From NCBI RefSeq assembly GCF_001580365.1, contig NZ_CP014480.1:2233008-2297007 (forward strand): a stretch of 64,000 nt of DNA. The letters run 5' to 3'. Within the stretch, counting starts at the first letter, position 1. Each line of letters starts with the position of its first letter. Positions 32,082 through 40,089 of this stretch are shown here, piece after piece. The stretch is from Kocuria turfanensis. Its GTDB lineage: Bacteria; Actinomycetota; Actinomycetes; Actinomycetales; Micrococcaceae. Position numbers and translations under genes: made by a program. Below the pieces are notes generated by a model. That model did not search any database. It saw only the letters and a program-made list of their open reading frames with translations, and was not told the origin of the DNA.

Positions 32082-32402
32082 GTGCCGACCCGTCTCCCCG
32101 TTCCCCGGCGCGGCTCCCCCGGCGCCTTCCCGAACGCTAATGGAGGGCCGAAGGTGGATCCAGTTCCGTGATCGATCTGTGACCCCTCGATGACATGGGA
32201 CGACATGCCCGGTCGTGCGGCCGCGCCCGGGGAGCGGTGGGCGACCGCGAGGGGACGCGCCCGACGGAAGAGGCGGAAGCCGGACGGGGGCCGTGGGCCC
32301 CGCCCCGGGGCGCGCGGACAGCACAGGACCCCCGGACCGGGCGGTCCGGGGGTCCTGTTCGCGGTGGGCGGCGCGCTCCGCGCCGACCGTGCGGGGTGGG
32401 GA
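32082..32402. other. 321-base gap: promoter side and sodA terminator, no gene
   Basis: The left end carries the likely promoter of the small secreted protein, the right end the terminator hairpin of sodA at 32325-32356. The middle is GC-rich without a supported coding frame. Confidence 0.4.
32325..32356 (-). terminator. Perfect 14-bp hairpin terminator of sodA
   Basis: AGGACCCCCGGACC, loop GGGC, exact complement. It lies 47 bases downstream of the sodA stop on the minus strand. Confidence 0.75.
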
Positions 32403-33023
32403 TCAGACGATCGACGCGCCCCCGGCGCGCGCCTTCTCGAAGCGCTGCTGGACGTCGGCCCAGTTCACGATGTTCCAGAAGGCCTTGACGTAGTCGGCCT
32501 TGACGTTCTGGTAGTCGAGGTAGAAGGCGTGCTCCCACATGTCCAGCTGCAGCAGCGGGATCGTGGCGACGGGCACGCCGTTCTGCTGGTCGTACATCTG
32601 CTCGATGACGAGGTTGCCGCCGATGGGCTCGTAGGCGAGGATCGCCCAGCCGGAGCCCTGGATCGTGGTTGCCGCGGAGGTGAAGTGGGCGCGGAAGGCG
32701 TCGAAGGACCCGAAGTGGTCGTCGATCGCCGCGGCGAGCTCACCGGTCGGCTTGTCGCCGCCCTCCGGGGAGAGGTTGTTCCAGAAGATCGAGTGGTTGA
32801 CGTGGCCGCCCAGGTTGAACTGGAGATCCTTGGACAGCTTGGCCGCACCGGCGCCGTCGCCGTTGGCGCGGGCCTCCGCCATCTTCTCGAGGGCCGTGTT
32901 CGCACCGGCCACGTAGGTGGCGTGGTGCTTGTCGTGGTGCAGCTCCATGATCTTCGCGGAGATGTGGGGCTCGAGCGCCGCGTAGTCGTAGGGGAGATCG
33001 GGAAGGGTGTACTTCTCGGCCAT
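32403..33023 (-). CDS. sodA: Superoxide dismutase, Mn/Fe family
   Basis: 206-aa cytosolic enzyme that dismutates superoxide. The N-terminus [18 protein letters not shown] and [16 protein letters not shown] contain the first metal histidine, NHSIFWNNL the second, and [14 protein letters not shown] gives the Asp and the last His ligand (DxWEHAYY signature with F for Y). [11 protein letters not shown] with GSGW(A)IL favours the Mn-type subfamily. AAAGGA precedes the ATG at 33023. Monocistronic with its own terminator. Confidence 0.96.
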   Translation of the reverse strand: MAEKYTLPDLPYDYAALEPHISAKIMELHHDKHHATYVAGANTALEKMAEARANGDGAGAAKLSKDLQFNLGGHVNHSIFWNNLSPEGGDKPTGELAAAIDDHFGSFDAFRAHFTSAATTIQGSGWAILAYEPIGGNLVIEQMYDQQNGVPVATIPLLQLDMWEHAFYLDYQNVKADYVKAFWNIVNWADVQQRFEKARAGGASIV

Positions 33024-33138
33024 AGGAGAATCCTTTCGATAGCTGTCGTGTGGTTCCACACTCGTCCCGCGCGCGAGCAGGGGTCAAGGAGGTTCCGCCA
33101 CCAGCGTACGGTGCCCCGCGGGCCCGCCGCGCGCGGCC

Positions 33139-33669
33139 TCAGAAGAAGTCGGGTGGGGTCTCGAGCGGGCAGCGGGGCGGGTGCGCCGTGAGCTGGGAGG
33201 GCACGGTGAACTCGAACCGCCCCGTCTCCAGCAGCCGTTTGAGGTCCCCGAGCTCAGCGCCCAGGTTGCGGCGCACGATCCGCTCGGCCCACGTGGCGAG
33301 GCCGGCCCTCGCCGCGGTGAGCCGGCCGTCGACGGTGGTCCGCACCTCGGTGCCCCCGTCCACCGCCGCCCACGTGGTGACCGCCAGGAGGTCCACGATC
33401 CCCCGCGTGGTCCGGAGCGCCAGCTTCCGCCCCGGTTCCTGCGCGGAGACGATCGTGACGTAGGGGAAGCGGAGCGGGCCGACCCGGCCGAAGAACTCCA
33501 CGGAGGTCCCGGTCTGCAGCACGGGTGTGCTGATGGTGGGCACTCCGGCCACGCCCCGGTGCCACAGCGGGAAGCAGCCGCTGTCGAGCAGGAGGCGCTC
33601 CACCACACAGGGGTCGACGCCGATCACCGTCTTGGCGTCCACGCAGAACGATGCCGGGCCGAGTGCCAT
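33139..33669 (-). CDS. SRPBCC-like protein of unknown function
   Basis: 176 aa with the layout of a START/polyketide-cyclase (SRPBCC) fold: N-terminal strand FCVDAKTVIGVDP, helix VVERLLLDSGCFPLWHRG, then antiparallel strands GTSVEFFGRVGP, PYVTIVSAQEPGRKLALRTT and TEVRTTVDGRL, and a long C-terminal helix IVRRNLGAELGDLKRLLE. The start ATG 33669 is five bases after GGAGG and is preferred over an ATG four codons upstream. A hydrophobic-ligand-binding role is possible from the fold alone. Stands alone between sodA and the gap. Confidence 0.65.
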   Translation of the reverse strand: MALGPASFCVDAKTVIGVDPCVVERLLLDSGCFPLWHRGVAGVPTISTPVLQTGTSVEFFGRVGPLRFPYVTIVSAQEPGRKLALRTTRGIVDLLAVTTWAAVDGGTEVRTTVDGRLTAARAGLATWAERIVRRNLGAELGDLKRLLETGRFEFTVPSQLTAHPPRCPLETPPDFF

Positions 33670-33816
33670 TCCAACCTCCATGCCGGTCCCAGAGCCCGGG
33701 ACGCCGCCGCACGGCCCCGGAGGCATGGGCGGGATCCTCCATCCATGCACAGACATTTACTTTAGCGACCGGCCGTGCGGTGCGGCCAGCCCTGCGTGCA
33801 CACCCGGTGGAGAAGC

Positions 33817-33977
33817 TTGTCCACAGGTGTGGACGAGCGTGTGCAAAATTCGAACACCCGTACGCCCGCTTCTCCTGCGCAGGCGCAAATCCACGTCAGA
33901 GCAGGGGGCACAGGGGCTCCCCATGCGTAATTCCACCGGTGGAAGTTATCCACGCTGTGGACAACGCCTGTGGAGAA
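33817..33977. other. DnaA-box-like cluster
   Basis: Five sites close to TTGTCCACA in 161 bases: TTGTCCACA at 33817 (exact), TGTGGACGA at 33828 (one mismatch, reverse), TTATCCACG at 33946, TGTGGACAA at 33956 (exact, reverse) and TGTGGAGAA at 33969 (reverse, one mismatch). A perfect 14-bp palindrome TTCCACCGGTGGAA sits at 33931-33944. There is no dnaA or dnaN gene here, so this is not the usual oriC context. Confidence 0.5.
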
Positions 33978-34146
33978 GATGTTGAGAAACCCGGCCGGCG
34001 GAGGTCATGGAGGGTCGTGAAGCGTCTTTCGGTCCATCCGGACCGGGACGTCCGGCCCGGGACGCACCTGATCGGGACGCATCGGACCGGGCGCGCGTGG
34101 GCAGGGCACGCGTGGGCAGGGACCACGGGAGGCGCCGGACCAGGAC

Positions 34147-34220
34147 AGGACGCACCGGGCCAGGACGCACCGGGCCAGGACGCACCGGGCCAGGACGCAC
34201 CGGGCCAGGACGGTCGGGCC
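34147..34220. repeat. 15-bp tandem repeat, four perfect copies and one partial
   Basis: Unit AGGACGCACCGGGCC at 34147, 34162, 34177 and 34192, then a degenerate copy to 34220. Older, decayed relatives of the unit (CCGGGACG) extend leftward to about 34030. It lies downstream of the MFS gene and is noncoding. Confidence 0.85.
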
Positions 34221-34276
34221 AGGAACCGGGGACGACGGGACGTCCGGCGTCCGGTCGGCGCGGCAGGAGCGGACGG

Positions 34277-35839
34277 TCAGCGCCGGGGATCCACGGACGG
34301 GGTCCCGGCGGCCGGCCCGGTCCGCAGCCGGGAGCGTCGGCGGACGAGCACGGCGAGCAGTCCACAGGCCAGGTAGCAGACGAGCACCAGGATCCAGCCC
34401 ACGGCGAAGGAGCCGGTGAGCTGCAGCAGCAGGCCCATGACCAGCGGCCCGGAGCAGAACCCGGCGTAGAGACCCATGGTCACCACACCGGTGGAGGCGC
34501 CCACCCGTTCGGCCGGCACGGCCCGCATCGCCCCGGACATCACGATCACGCTGACCGCGAGCGCCGCCCCGCCGTGCAGCACCGCGGCCGGCCACACCGC
34601 CCACGCCAGTGCTGGATGAAGGGGAGCCAGCACCAGCAGGCCCGCGCTCACGGCCGCCCCCAGGGCCATGCCGGCGAGCAGGACGAATCCGTCGGCGCCC
34701 GGACGATCCATCACCCGCGCCCACAGCACGCGCGAGGCGATGCCCACCAGTGCGGCGACCGAGACCGTGGCCCCGGCCGCGACGACGTCGAGGCCCAGCT
34801 CCCGGTGGGCGTAGAGCGGCAGGTAGACGTTGGCCGCCTGCGCCCCCAGGCCGGTCAGCGCCGCCGCGGCCGCGTAGGCGCGCACGACGCCGGGCATCGG
34901 CGGGCGGCCCCCGGTCCGTCCCGACCGGTCGGGCGACGACGATCCCGTGCGGGATCCCGGCCCGGGTCCGGAGCCCGGGACCGCACGGGGCACCGGGGCT
35001 GCGCCGGGACCCGGAGCCGCGCCGGACGCTGAGGTCGTCCGGGAGACCGCGGCCGGACCGGACGCCGAGGCCGTCCCGGAGACCGCGGCCGGACCGGGCG
35101 CCGAGGCCGTCCCGGAGACCGCAGCCGAACCGGACGCCGAGGCCGTCCCGGAGACCGCAGCCGGACCGGACGCTGGATTCCAACGGGACGCCAGGGCCGC
35201 ACCGGATCCCGCACCGGGATCCGGTGCCCTGCGGGACCGTGGGGCCGATCTGTCACCGGCGTGGTTCTCCGGGACGGTGAGCCACCCGTGCACGAGCAGG
35301 AGCAGGACCGCTCCGGCGGCCACGGCCACGGCGGTGCGCCAGCCCAGGAGCAGGCCGAGCGCGGGAAAGGTCAGCCCGGCCACCAGCTGGGCGGCCTGCA
35401 CCCCGGCCTGCTTGATGCCGAGCCAGCTCGCACGCCGGTGGGCGGGCACGTGCAGGCGGATGAGCCGATTGGTGGCCGGATTGGCCATGACCTGGCCGAG
35501 GCCCGAGAGCACCATGGCCAGCAACAGCACGGTGTAGTCCGGCGCGACGGCGGCGAGCAGCATGGCCAGGACCGCCCCGCCGAACATCACGGCCAGCAGG
35601 GTGCGCGCGCCCAGCCGGTCCGCCCACCGGCCGGTGCGCACGGCGGTGACGGCGGCGACGAAGAAGGTCACGGTGGCGAGCAGCCCGAACTGCGCCTCCG
35701 TGAGCCGGAGGTCCTGGATCACCAGGGGGCTCATCGCGGAGAGGCTGTGCGTCAGCAGCGGGCCCACCGCCATCGTGGCCGTGAGCACGACCATGAGGTT
35801 CGCCCCCGGGACCCGCTCCCGCTCCCCCGGTGGGGTCAC
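34277..35839 (-). CDS. MFS transporter with repeat-bearing central loop
   Basis: 520-aa major facilitator with about 12 predicted helices in two halves. The N-half shows the loop 2-3 motif GRWADRLGARTLL (motif A like GxxxDRxGRR), and VLSGLGQVMANPATNRLI as motif B region; the C-half begins at YAAAAALTGLGAQAANVYLPLY. The loop between helices 6 and 7 is lengthened by 12-residue repeats of the type PAAVSGTASASG and then a Gly/Pro-rich stretch, about 100 residues in all. Start is GTG at 35839, overlapping the SMR stop (GTGA). Substrate unknown; efflux is likely since it follows two SMR genes. Confidence 0.85.
   Translation of the reverse strand: MTPPGERERVPGANLMVVLTATMAVGPLLTHSLSAMSPLVIQDLRLTEAQFGLLATVTFFVAAVTAVRTGRWADRLGARTLLAVMFGGAVLAMLLAAVAPDYTVLLLAMVLSGLGQVMANPATNRLIRLHVPAHRRASWLGIKQAGVQAAQLVAGLTFPALGLLLGWRTAVAVAAGAVLLLLVHGWLTVPENHAGDRSAPRSRRAPDPGAGSGAALASRWNPASGPAAVSGTASASGSAAVSGTASAPGPAAVSGTASASGPAAVSRTTSASGAAPGPGAAPVPRAVPGSGPGPGSRTGSSSPDRSGRTGGRPPMPGVVRAYAAAAALTGLGAQAANVYLPLYAHRELGLDVVAAGATVSVAALVGIASRVLWARVMDRPGADGFVLLAGMALGAAVSAGLLVLAPLHPALAWAVWPAAVLHGGAALAVSVIVMSGAMRAVPAERVGASTGVVTMGLYAGFCSGPLVMGLLLQLTGSFAVGWILVLVCYLACGLLAVLVRRRSRLRTGPAAGTPSVDPRR
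35007..35175. repeat. 36-bp in-frame tandem repeats in the MFS gene
   Basis: Three nearly identical 36-bp units at 35043-35078, 35079-35114 and 35115-35150, flanked by a diverged and a partial copy. They differ by few bases, keep the reading frame, and encode the 12-residue loop repeat. Confidence 0.85.
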
Positions 35840-36273
35840 CGGTCGGTCTCCCTGTGCGGCCGGTCGGCGGCGTGCAGCCCGGCCACGCACGCGACGATGC
35901 CGGCCAGGAAGAGGGCCTTGAGCCAGGACATCTGCTCCTGCCCGGTGCCGGCCGCCCACGCGACCGTGAGCACGGCGCCGATCCCGGTCCACACCGCGTA
36001 GGCGGTGCCCATCGGCACGACCCGGGCAGCGCGGGCCAGGGTGATCATGCTCAGCACCAGCGCCGCCGCGAAGAGCACGGTGGGACCGAAGCGGGTGAGT
36101 CCCTCCGCGGCGCCCAGGGCCGTGGCCCAGACGGCCTCCAGGACCCCGCTCAGGAGCAGCAGCGCCCACGCCCGGGACCGCCGCGCCCCCGTGTCCGGCG
36201 ACGCCGCGGGGAAGCGCGGGGGCGGGACGGGCGACGACGACGTGCGGCCGGTCACCGGGGGTTCAGGCGACAA
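35836..36273 (-). CDS. SMR family efflux protein, longer partner
   Basis: 145-aa small multidrug resistance protein. After a ~33-residue polar N-terminal extension come four helices. The essential glutamate is Glu46 in LLSGVLEAVWATAL, and VVPMGTAYAVWTGIGAVLT is the conserved helix 2-3 segment. It overlaps the upstream SMR gene by 11 bases and the downstream MFS gene by 4. Two adjacent SMR genes typically make heteromeric pumps (as in EbrAB or YkkCD), so this is probably one half of such a pair; that is inference. Confidence 0.9.
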   Translation of the reverse strand: MSPEPPVTGRTSSSPVPPPRFPAASPDTGARRSRAWALLLLSGVLEAVWATALGAAEGLTRFGPTVLFAAALVLSMITLARAARVVPMGTAYAVWTGIGAVLTVAWAAGTGQEQMSWLKALFLAGIVACVAGLHAADRPHRETDR

Positions 36274-36580
36274 GCCGCAGTCCGATCACGCAGCCGATGA
36301 TCCCGAGCACGAGCAGGATCTTGAGGACGGTGGCGGCCTCCCGGCCGGTCAGCATGGACCAGGCCACGGTGAGGGCTCCGCCGATGCCCACCCACACGGC
36401 GTAGGCCGTGCCCGTGGGCAGGCTCGTCATGGCGTGGGCGAGGCCGAACAGGCTCAGGGCCGCCGTCACCGCGAACACCGCGACCGGCACCGGTCGGCGG
36501 AAGCCGTCCGAGGCGGCGAGCGCGGAGGCCCACACCGCCTCGAGGACCCCCGAGAGGACCAGCACGACCCAGGCTCCCAT
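36263..36580 (-). CDS. SMR family efflux protein, standard-length partner
   Basis: 105 aa, four helices, the normal SMR length. Glu14 lies in LSGVLEAVWASAL, and SLPTGTAYAVWVGIGGALT matches the family consensus. It starts four bases after the stop of the amylosucrase-like gene, so it is translationally near-coupled to it. Members export quaternary ammonium or guanidinium-type cations; no guanidine riboswitch is visible because the gene is inside an operon. Confidence 0.9.
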   Translation of the reverse strand: MGAWVVLVLSGVLEAVWASALAASDGFRRPVPVAVFAVTAALSLFGLAHAMTSLPTGTAYAVWVGIGGALTVAWSMLTGREAATVLKILLVLGIIGCVIGLRLVA

Positions 36581-36583
36581 CGG

Positions 36584-38539
36584 TCAGCGCTTCGGGACCA
36601 CACGGATCCAGAGGAACCCGTGAGCGTCGATCAGGAGGCCGTGGCGCAGGTCGAGCTCGGTGTTGCCGTGCAGCTCCACGCCCTGGGGCAGGAATCCCGA
36701 GAGGGTCTCGCCCGTGACGAACTGGGACCAGTCGGAGAAGTTGGCCAGGCACAGGATCATCGTGTTGCCGCCCGGGCGCTGGTAGCCCAGCACGTGCGGG
36801 TTGCGCGTGTCGAAGGGGATGAGGGCGTTGCCGTCGAACTCCGGGGCGCTGCGGCGCAGCTCGACCATCCGGCGGATGCCGCCGAAGATCCGGCCCTGCA
36901 CGGAGAAGAGCTCGTGGCGTCGCTCGTAGTCCCGGACGGGCCGCGGCGGACGGTGCACCCATCGGGCGTCACCGGCGTGGGCCGGGTCCTCGGCCCAGGC
37001 GGGGTCGTTGAGCTGGCCGACCTCGTCCCCCAGGTACAGCAGCGGGACGCCGCCGGTGCTCATCGCCACGGAGTGCGCGAGCAGGATCCGGTCCACCGCG
37101 GCACCGGGGTCCTCCGCGAGGCCGAGCAGGGACGCGGTGGTCCCGCACACGCGGCAGTCGCCGGTGCGCGGATTCTCCTGGAACGGCACCCCGTCGGCGA
37201 AGCTGCCGGGGTGCCGCCCGGTGTAGAAGGCGTTGAGGAACCGGCGGTGGTCGTGGCCGTCGACACCGAGCCGGGCCGCGTCCTCGTCGGAGAACGTCCA
37301 CCCGATGTCGTCGTGACCCCGCACGTAGTCCACCCACGCGGTGCCGGGCGGCAGGGCGTGGCGCTCCTCGAGGGCCTGGGCCAGCAGCTTGGGCTCGCGG
37401 GTGGCCATCGCCTCCCAGGTCAGGGCCATCTGCAGGGGGTTGTAGGAGAGCTGGCACTGGCCGGGCTCGATGTACCGGGCCACCTCGTCCGGGTGGACGA
37501 TCGCCTCGGACTTGAACAGCACCGACGGCGCGGCGATGCGGCACAGCGCGTTGTAGGCCCGCAGCAGCACGTGGGCCTGCGGCAGGGACTCGCACGCGGT
37601 GCCCAGCTGCTTCCAGATGAACGCCACCGCGTCCATCCGCAGCACCTCCACGCCCTGGGCGGCGAGGAAGAGCATCTCCGCGGACATGGCGCGGAACACC
37701 GCGGGGTTGGTGTAGTTGAGGTCCCACTGGAAGGAGTAGAACGTGCTCCACACCCACCGGGGGTCCTCCTCGGTGGCGCGGATCCGGGTGAAGGAGCCGG
37801 GGTGGTCGTCCGGGAAGATCTCCCGGGTGGTGCGCTCGAACTGCTCCGGGACGGTGCGGTCCGGGAAGATCCAGTAGTAGTCCTCGTACTCCGTCTCCCC
37901 CGCCGCGGCCCGGCGGGCCCACTCGTGCTCGTTGGAGGTGTGGTTGAAGACGAAGTCGAGGACCAGGCTGATGCCGTGGCGGCGCAGTTCCCGGCTCAGC
38001 TCGGCGAGCTCCTCCATGGTCCCCAGACGGGGGTCCACACGGCGGTACGACGACACGGCGTAGCCGCCGTCCGAGTTGCCCTCGGGGGCCTCGAACAGGG
38101 GCATGAGGTGGAGGTAGGTCAGGCCCAGCTCCTGGAAGTACGGGATCTGCTCCCGGATCCCCCGCAGGTTCCCGGCGTACCGGTCGACGTAGCAGACGCC
38201 GCCGAGCATCTGCCGCGAGCCGAACCACGCCGGGTCGTGCTCCCGGCGTGCGTCCAGGGCCTTGAGGTCGTCCGGGCGCTCGGCCCAGGAGCGGGCCAGC
38301 TGCAGGCCGAGCTCGGTGAGCTGCTCGAGGAAGTCCTCGCGGTGGCCGTAGACCTCGGCGAAGAGCAGCGTCAGCCGGGGGAAGTGCTCGTCGAACCGTC
38401 GGTCGAAGTCCTTCCAGCCGGTCTCCGGCAGCTCGGCCGGACGGCGTTCGCGCACCTGCTGGCGCACGCACTCGGTGATCACACGGGCCTGGTTCTCCTG
38501 CGAGAGACCCGGGATCCCGGGCGGACTGGTGTTCGGCAC
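36584..38539 (-). CDS. Amylosucrase-like glycoside hydrolase family 13 enzyme
   Basis: 651-aa GH13 enzyme, likely the amylosucrase subfamily, which builds alpha-1,4-glucan from sucrose. Order: helical N-domain (RQQVRERRP, DFDRRFDEHFPRL), then the barrel with YLHLMPLFEAPEGNSDGGYAV (cited as HLMPLFEAPEGNSDGGY), LVLDFVFNHTSNEHEWA, LRMDAVAFIWKQLG (nucleophile Asp), LFKSEAIVHPDE (acid/base Glu) and YVRGHDDIGW (third Asp). The C-domain is a short beta sandwich. The start is GTG 38539 because AAGGAG lies seven bases upstream; a GTG seven codons earlier has a poor site. Trehalose synthase or sucrose hydrolase are alternatives. Confidence 0.85.
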   Translation of the reverse strand: MPNTSPPGIPGLSQENQARVITECVRQQVRERRPAELPETGWKDFDRRFDEHFPRLTLLFAEVYGHREDFLEQLTELGLQLARSWAERPDDLKALDARREHDPAWFGSRQMLGGVCYVDRYAGNLRGIREQIPYFQELGLTYLHLMPLFEAPEGNSDGGYAVSSYRRVDPRLGTMEELAELSRELRRHGISLVLDFVFNHTSNEHEWARRAAAGETEYEDYYWIFPDRTVPEQFERTTREIFPDDHPGSFTRIRATEEDPRWVWSTFYSFQWDLNYTNPAVFRAMSAEMLFLAAQGVEVLRMDAVAFIWKQLGTACESLPQAHVLLRAYNALCRIAAPSVLFKSEAIVHPDEVARYIEPGQCQLSYNPLQMALTWEAMATREPKLLAQALEERHALPPGTAWVDYVRGHDDIGWTFSDEDAARLGVDGHDHRRFLNAFYTGRHPGSFADGVPFQENPRTGDCRVCGTTASLLGLAEDPGAAVDRILLAHSVAMSTGGVPLLYLGDEVGQLNDPAWAEDPAHAGDARWVHRPPRPVRDYERRHELFSVQGRIFGGIRRMVELRRSAPEFDGNALIPFDTRNPHVLGYQRPGGNTMILCLANFSDWSQFVTGETLSGFLPQGVELHGNTELDLRHGLLIDAHGFLWIRVVPKR

Positions 38540-38733
38540 ACTGCTCCTTCGGTCGTCCACTCCTGGGCGGGGCGGTCTCCGAACTCGAGATCCTCCTTGA
38601 CGACGAGCCCTCGGATGGTCACGGGTACGCCCCGTGCGCGTCGGCAGGGGGCGGCCCGCACTTCAGCATACTGATGCGCTCCCGGGTTTTCAGCGGATGA
38701 CCGGCACGCCCCTCCACATCCCTGTGCACAGAG

Positions 38734-38753
38734 TTGTCCACAGGTGTGGACGG
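38734..38753. other. TTGTCCACAGGTGTGGACG element, second copy
   Basis: The 19 bases are identical to 33817-33835. Two DnaA-box-like half-sites face each other across GG. The nearby CTGTGCACAG is a further palindrome. Confidence 0.5.
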
Positions 38754-38918
38754 CCTCTGGGGAAAGCGGGGAGAACCGGCCGCTGACGCCGCGTCCGCCC
38801 CGGCGGACGGCGGATCCGGGGATGTCGGACCGGGGACGCGCGTGTGGAGAACCCTGTGCAGGGCGGGTGGCGCTCCGGCGGCACCCGCCCTCGCCAGCGC
38901 CGCCCACGCGGACGTGGA

Positions 38919-38964
38919 CACGCCGGTGCCCCGGCGGCGGGAACGCCCCCGGGGCACCGGCGTG
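38919..38964 (-). terminator. 16-bp hairpin terminator of the osmoprotectant operon
   Basis: Stem from 38919-38934 (ends CCGGTGCCCCGG) pairs exactly with 38949-38964 across a 14-base loop. It lies 54 bases downstream of the last gene of the operon on the minus strand. Confidence 0.7.
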
Positions 38965-39017
38965 GACCCGGGGCGCCCGCACCGCGGTGCGGGGACGTGG
39001 TTCCTGCGCGGCCGGGC

Positions 39018-39956
39018 TCAGTAGCCGTTGGCGGAGAGCCACTCCTGCGCCGCGTCCGCCGGGCTGACCGGCTGGTCGCCGCTGACCTTGCGGTTCAGGT
39101 CGATGAGGTCCTCCGTGGTGAGCTTGCCGGAGAGCTCGTTCAGGGCGTCCACGGCCTCCTGCGGCAGCCGGTCGGCCGCCGCCAGCGGGAGCACCTGCTG
39201 GGCGATGAAGTTGTTCTCCGGGTCCTCCAGCACCACGAGATCGTTGTCGGCGATCGCCGGTGTGGTCGTGAAGATGTCCGCGACGTCCACGTCACCGTTG
39301 AGCAGGGCCTCGACGGTCAGGGGCCCCCCGCCGTCGTTGATCGGCTCGAACGACTCCGGCACGCAGCCGTACTTCTCCTCGAGACCGTCCAGGCCGTAGG
39401 CGCGCTCGGCGAACTCGGGCGGACCGGCGATGACCAGCTGGTCGCACACCTGCGCCATGTCGGCGATGCTCGTGAGGCCGTACTGCTCCGCGGTCCGGGG
39501 CGTGACCACCATGGCGTCCTTGTTCTGCGCCTCGGAGGGCTCCAGCACGGTGAGCCCCTCGGGGAGGGCGCCCGGCAGGGCGTCCATGATCTCCTCGGCG
39601 GAGCTCGCGGTGGCCTCGGGGTCGACGAAGAGCAGGAGGTTGCCCGAGTAGTCCGGGACGACGTCCACGGACCCGTCCTGCACGGCCCCGACGTACGCCT
39701 CGCGGGCCCCGATCCCCAGGGACGTCTCCGTCTGGATCCCGGCGGACTCGAGCGCGCCGGCGTAGAGCTCGGCCACGATCTCGCTCTCGGGGAAGTCGGC
39801 GGAGCCCACGGTCACGGTCTCCGAGGACCCCGTGGAGGTCTCCTCGCCCCCGGCGAGCGGATCACCGCCGGAGCCGCAGGCCGTCAGCCCCAGCAGCAGG
39901 GCGGCGCCCAGGGCCGGCCCGGCGGCGCGGCGGAGGGAAGCGGGAGCAGTGGTCAT
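39018..39956 (-). CDS. Glycine betaine/osmoprotectant ABC transporter substrate-binding lipoprotein
   Basis: 312 aa with lipobox LTACGSG, so anchored outside the membrane. The mature part is OpuCC/QAT-type: TVTVGSADFPESEIVAELYAGALESAGIQ (in parts GSADFPESEIVAELY and ALESAGIQT) and DVVPDYSGNLLLF are the family start, with ADIFTTTPAIADNDLVVLEDP later. It binds a quaternary ammonium solute such as betaine, choline or carnitine; the aromatic cage cannot be assigned surely. Last gene of the four-gene operon. Confidence 0.92.
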   Translation of the reverse strand: MTTAPASLRRAAGPALGAALLLGLTACGSGGDPLAGGEETSTGSSETVTVGSADFPESEIVAELYAGALESAGIQTETSLGIGAREAYVGAVQDGSVDVVPDYSGNLLLFVDPEATASSAEEIMDALPGALPEGLTVLEPSEAQNKDAMVVTPRTAEQYGLTSIADMAQVCDQLVIAGPPEFAERAYGLDGLEEKYGCVPESFEPINDGGGPLTVEALLNGDVDVADIFTTTPAIADNDLVVLEDPENNFIAQQVLPLAAADRLPQEAVDALNELSGKLTTEDLIDLNRKVSGDQPVSPADAAQEWLSANGY

Positions 39957-40089
39957 GGTGGTTCTCCTGTCGGTCTGTGCGGGTGGTCGGTGCGGGTGGT
40001 CGGTGCGGGCGGTGGATGCCGCGGGACGTCGGGCGGTCGGTGCACGCGGTCCGGACGGCCGGTGCGTGCGGGCGGTGGACGGCGGGCGG

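Larger units (their letters stand above)
33670..34276. other. 607-base gene-free region with DnaA-box-like cluster and repeats
   Basis: No supported gene. From left: promoter side of the SRPBCC gene (to ~33770), an AT-richer zone with DnaA-box-like sites (33817-33977), then GC-rich degenerate repeats and a 15-bp tandem array ending near 34220. Open frames across the array are artefacts of the repeat. The right end is downstream of the MFS gene stop. Confidence 0.5.
38540..39017. other. 478-base gap with DnaA-box pair and terminator, no gene
   Basis: Holds the promoter region of the amylosucrase operon, an AT-richer patch near 38660-38700, the shared TTGTCCACA-GG-TGTGGAC element, and the hairpin ending the osmoprotectant operon. 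Frames in the right part are GC shadows. Confidence 0.45.

Noticed and set aside
33817..33977. Chromosomal origin oriC
   Set aside because: DnaA-like sites are few and no dnaA, dnaN, rpmH or gyr genes are near; kept only as a binding-site cluster.
34147..34220. CRISPR array
   Set aside because: Repeats are directly adjacent without spacers and no cas gene is present.
33946..35183. Pro/Arg/Gly repeat proteins encoded across the 15-bp array and MFS loop
   Set aside because: Products of simple repeats read in other frames; no start signals and overlap with the supported MFS gene.
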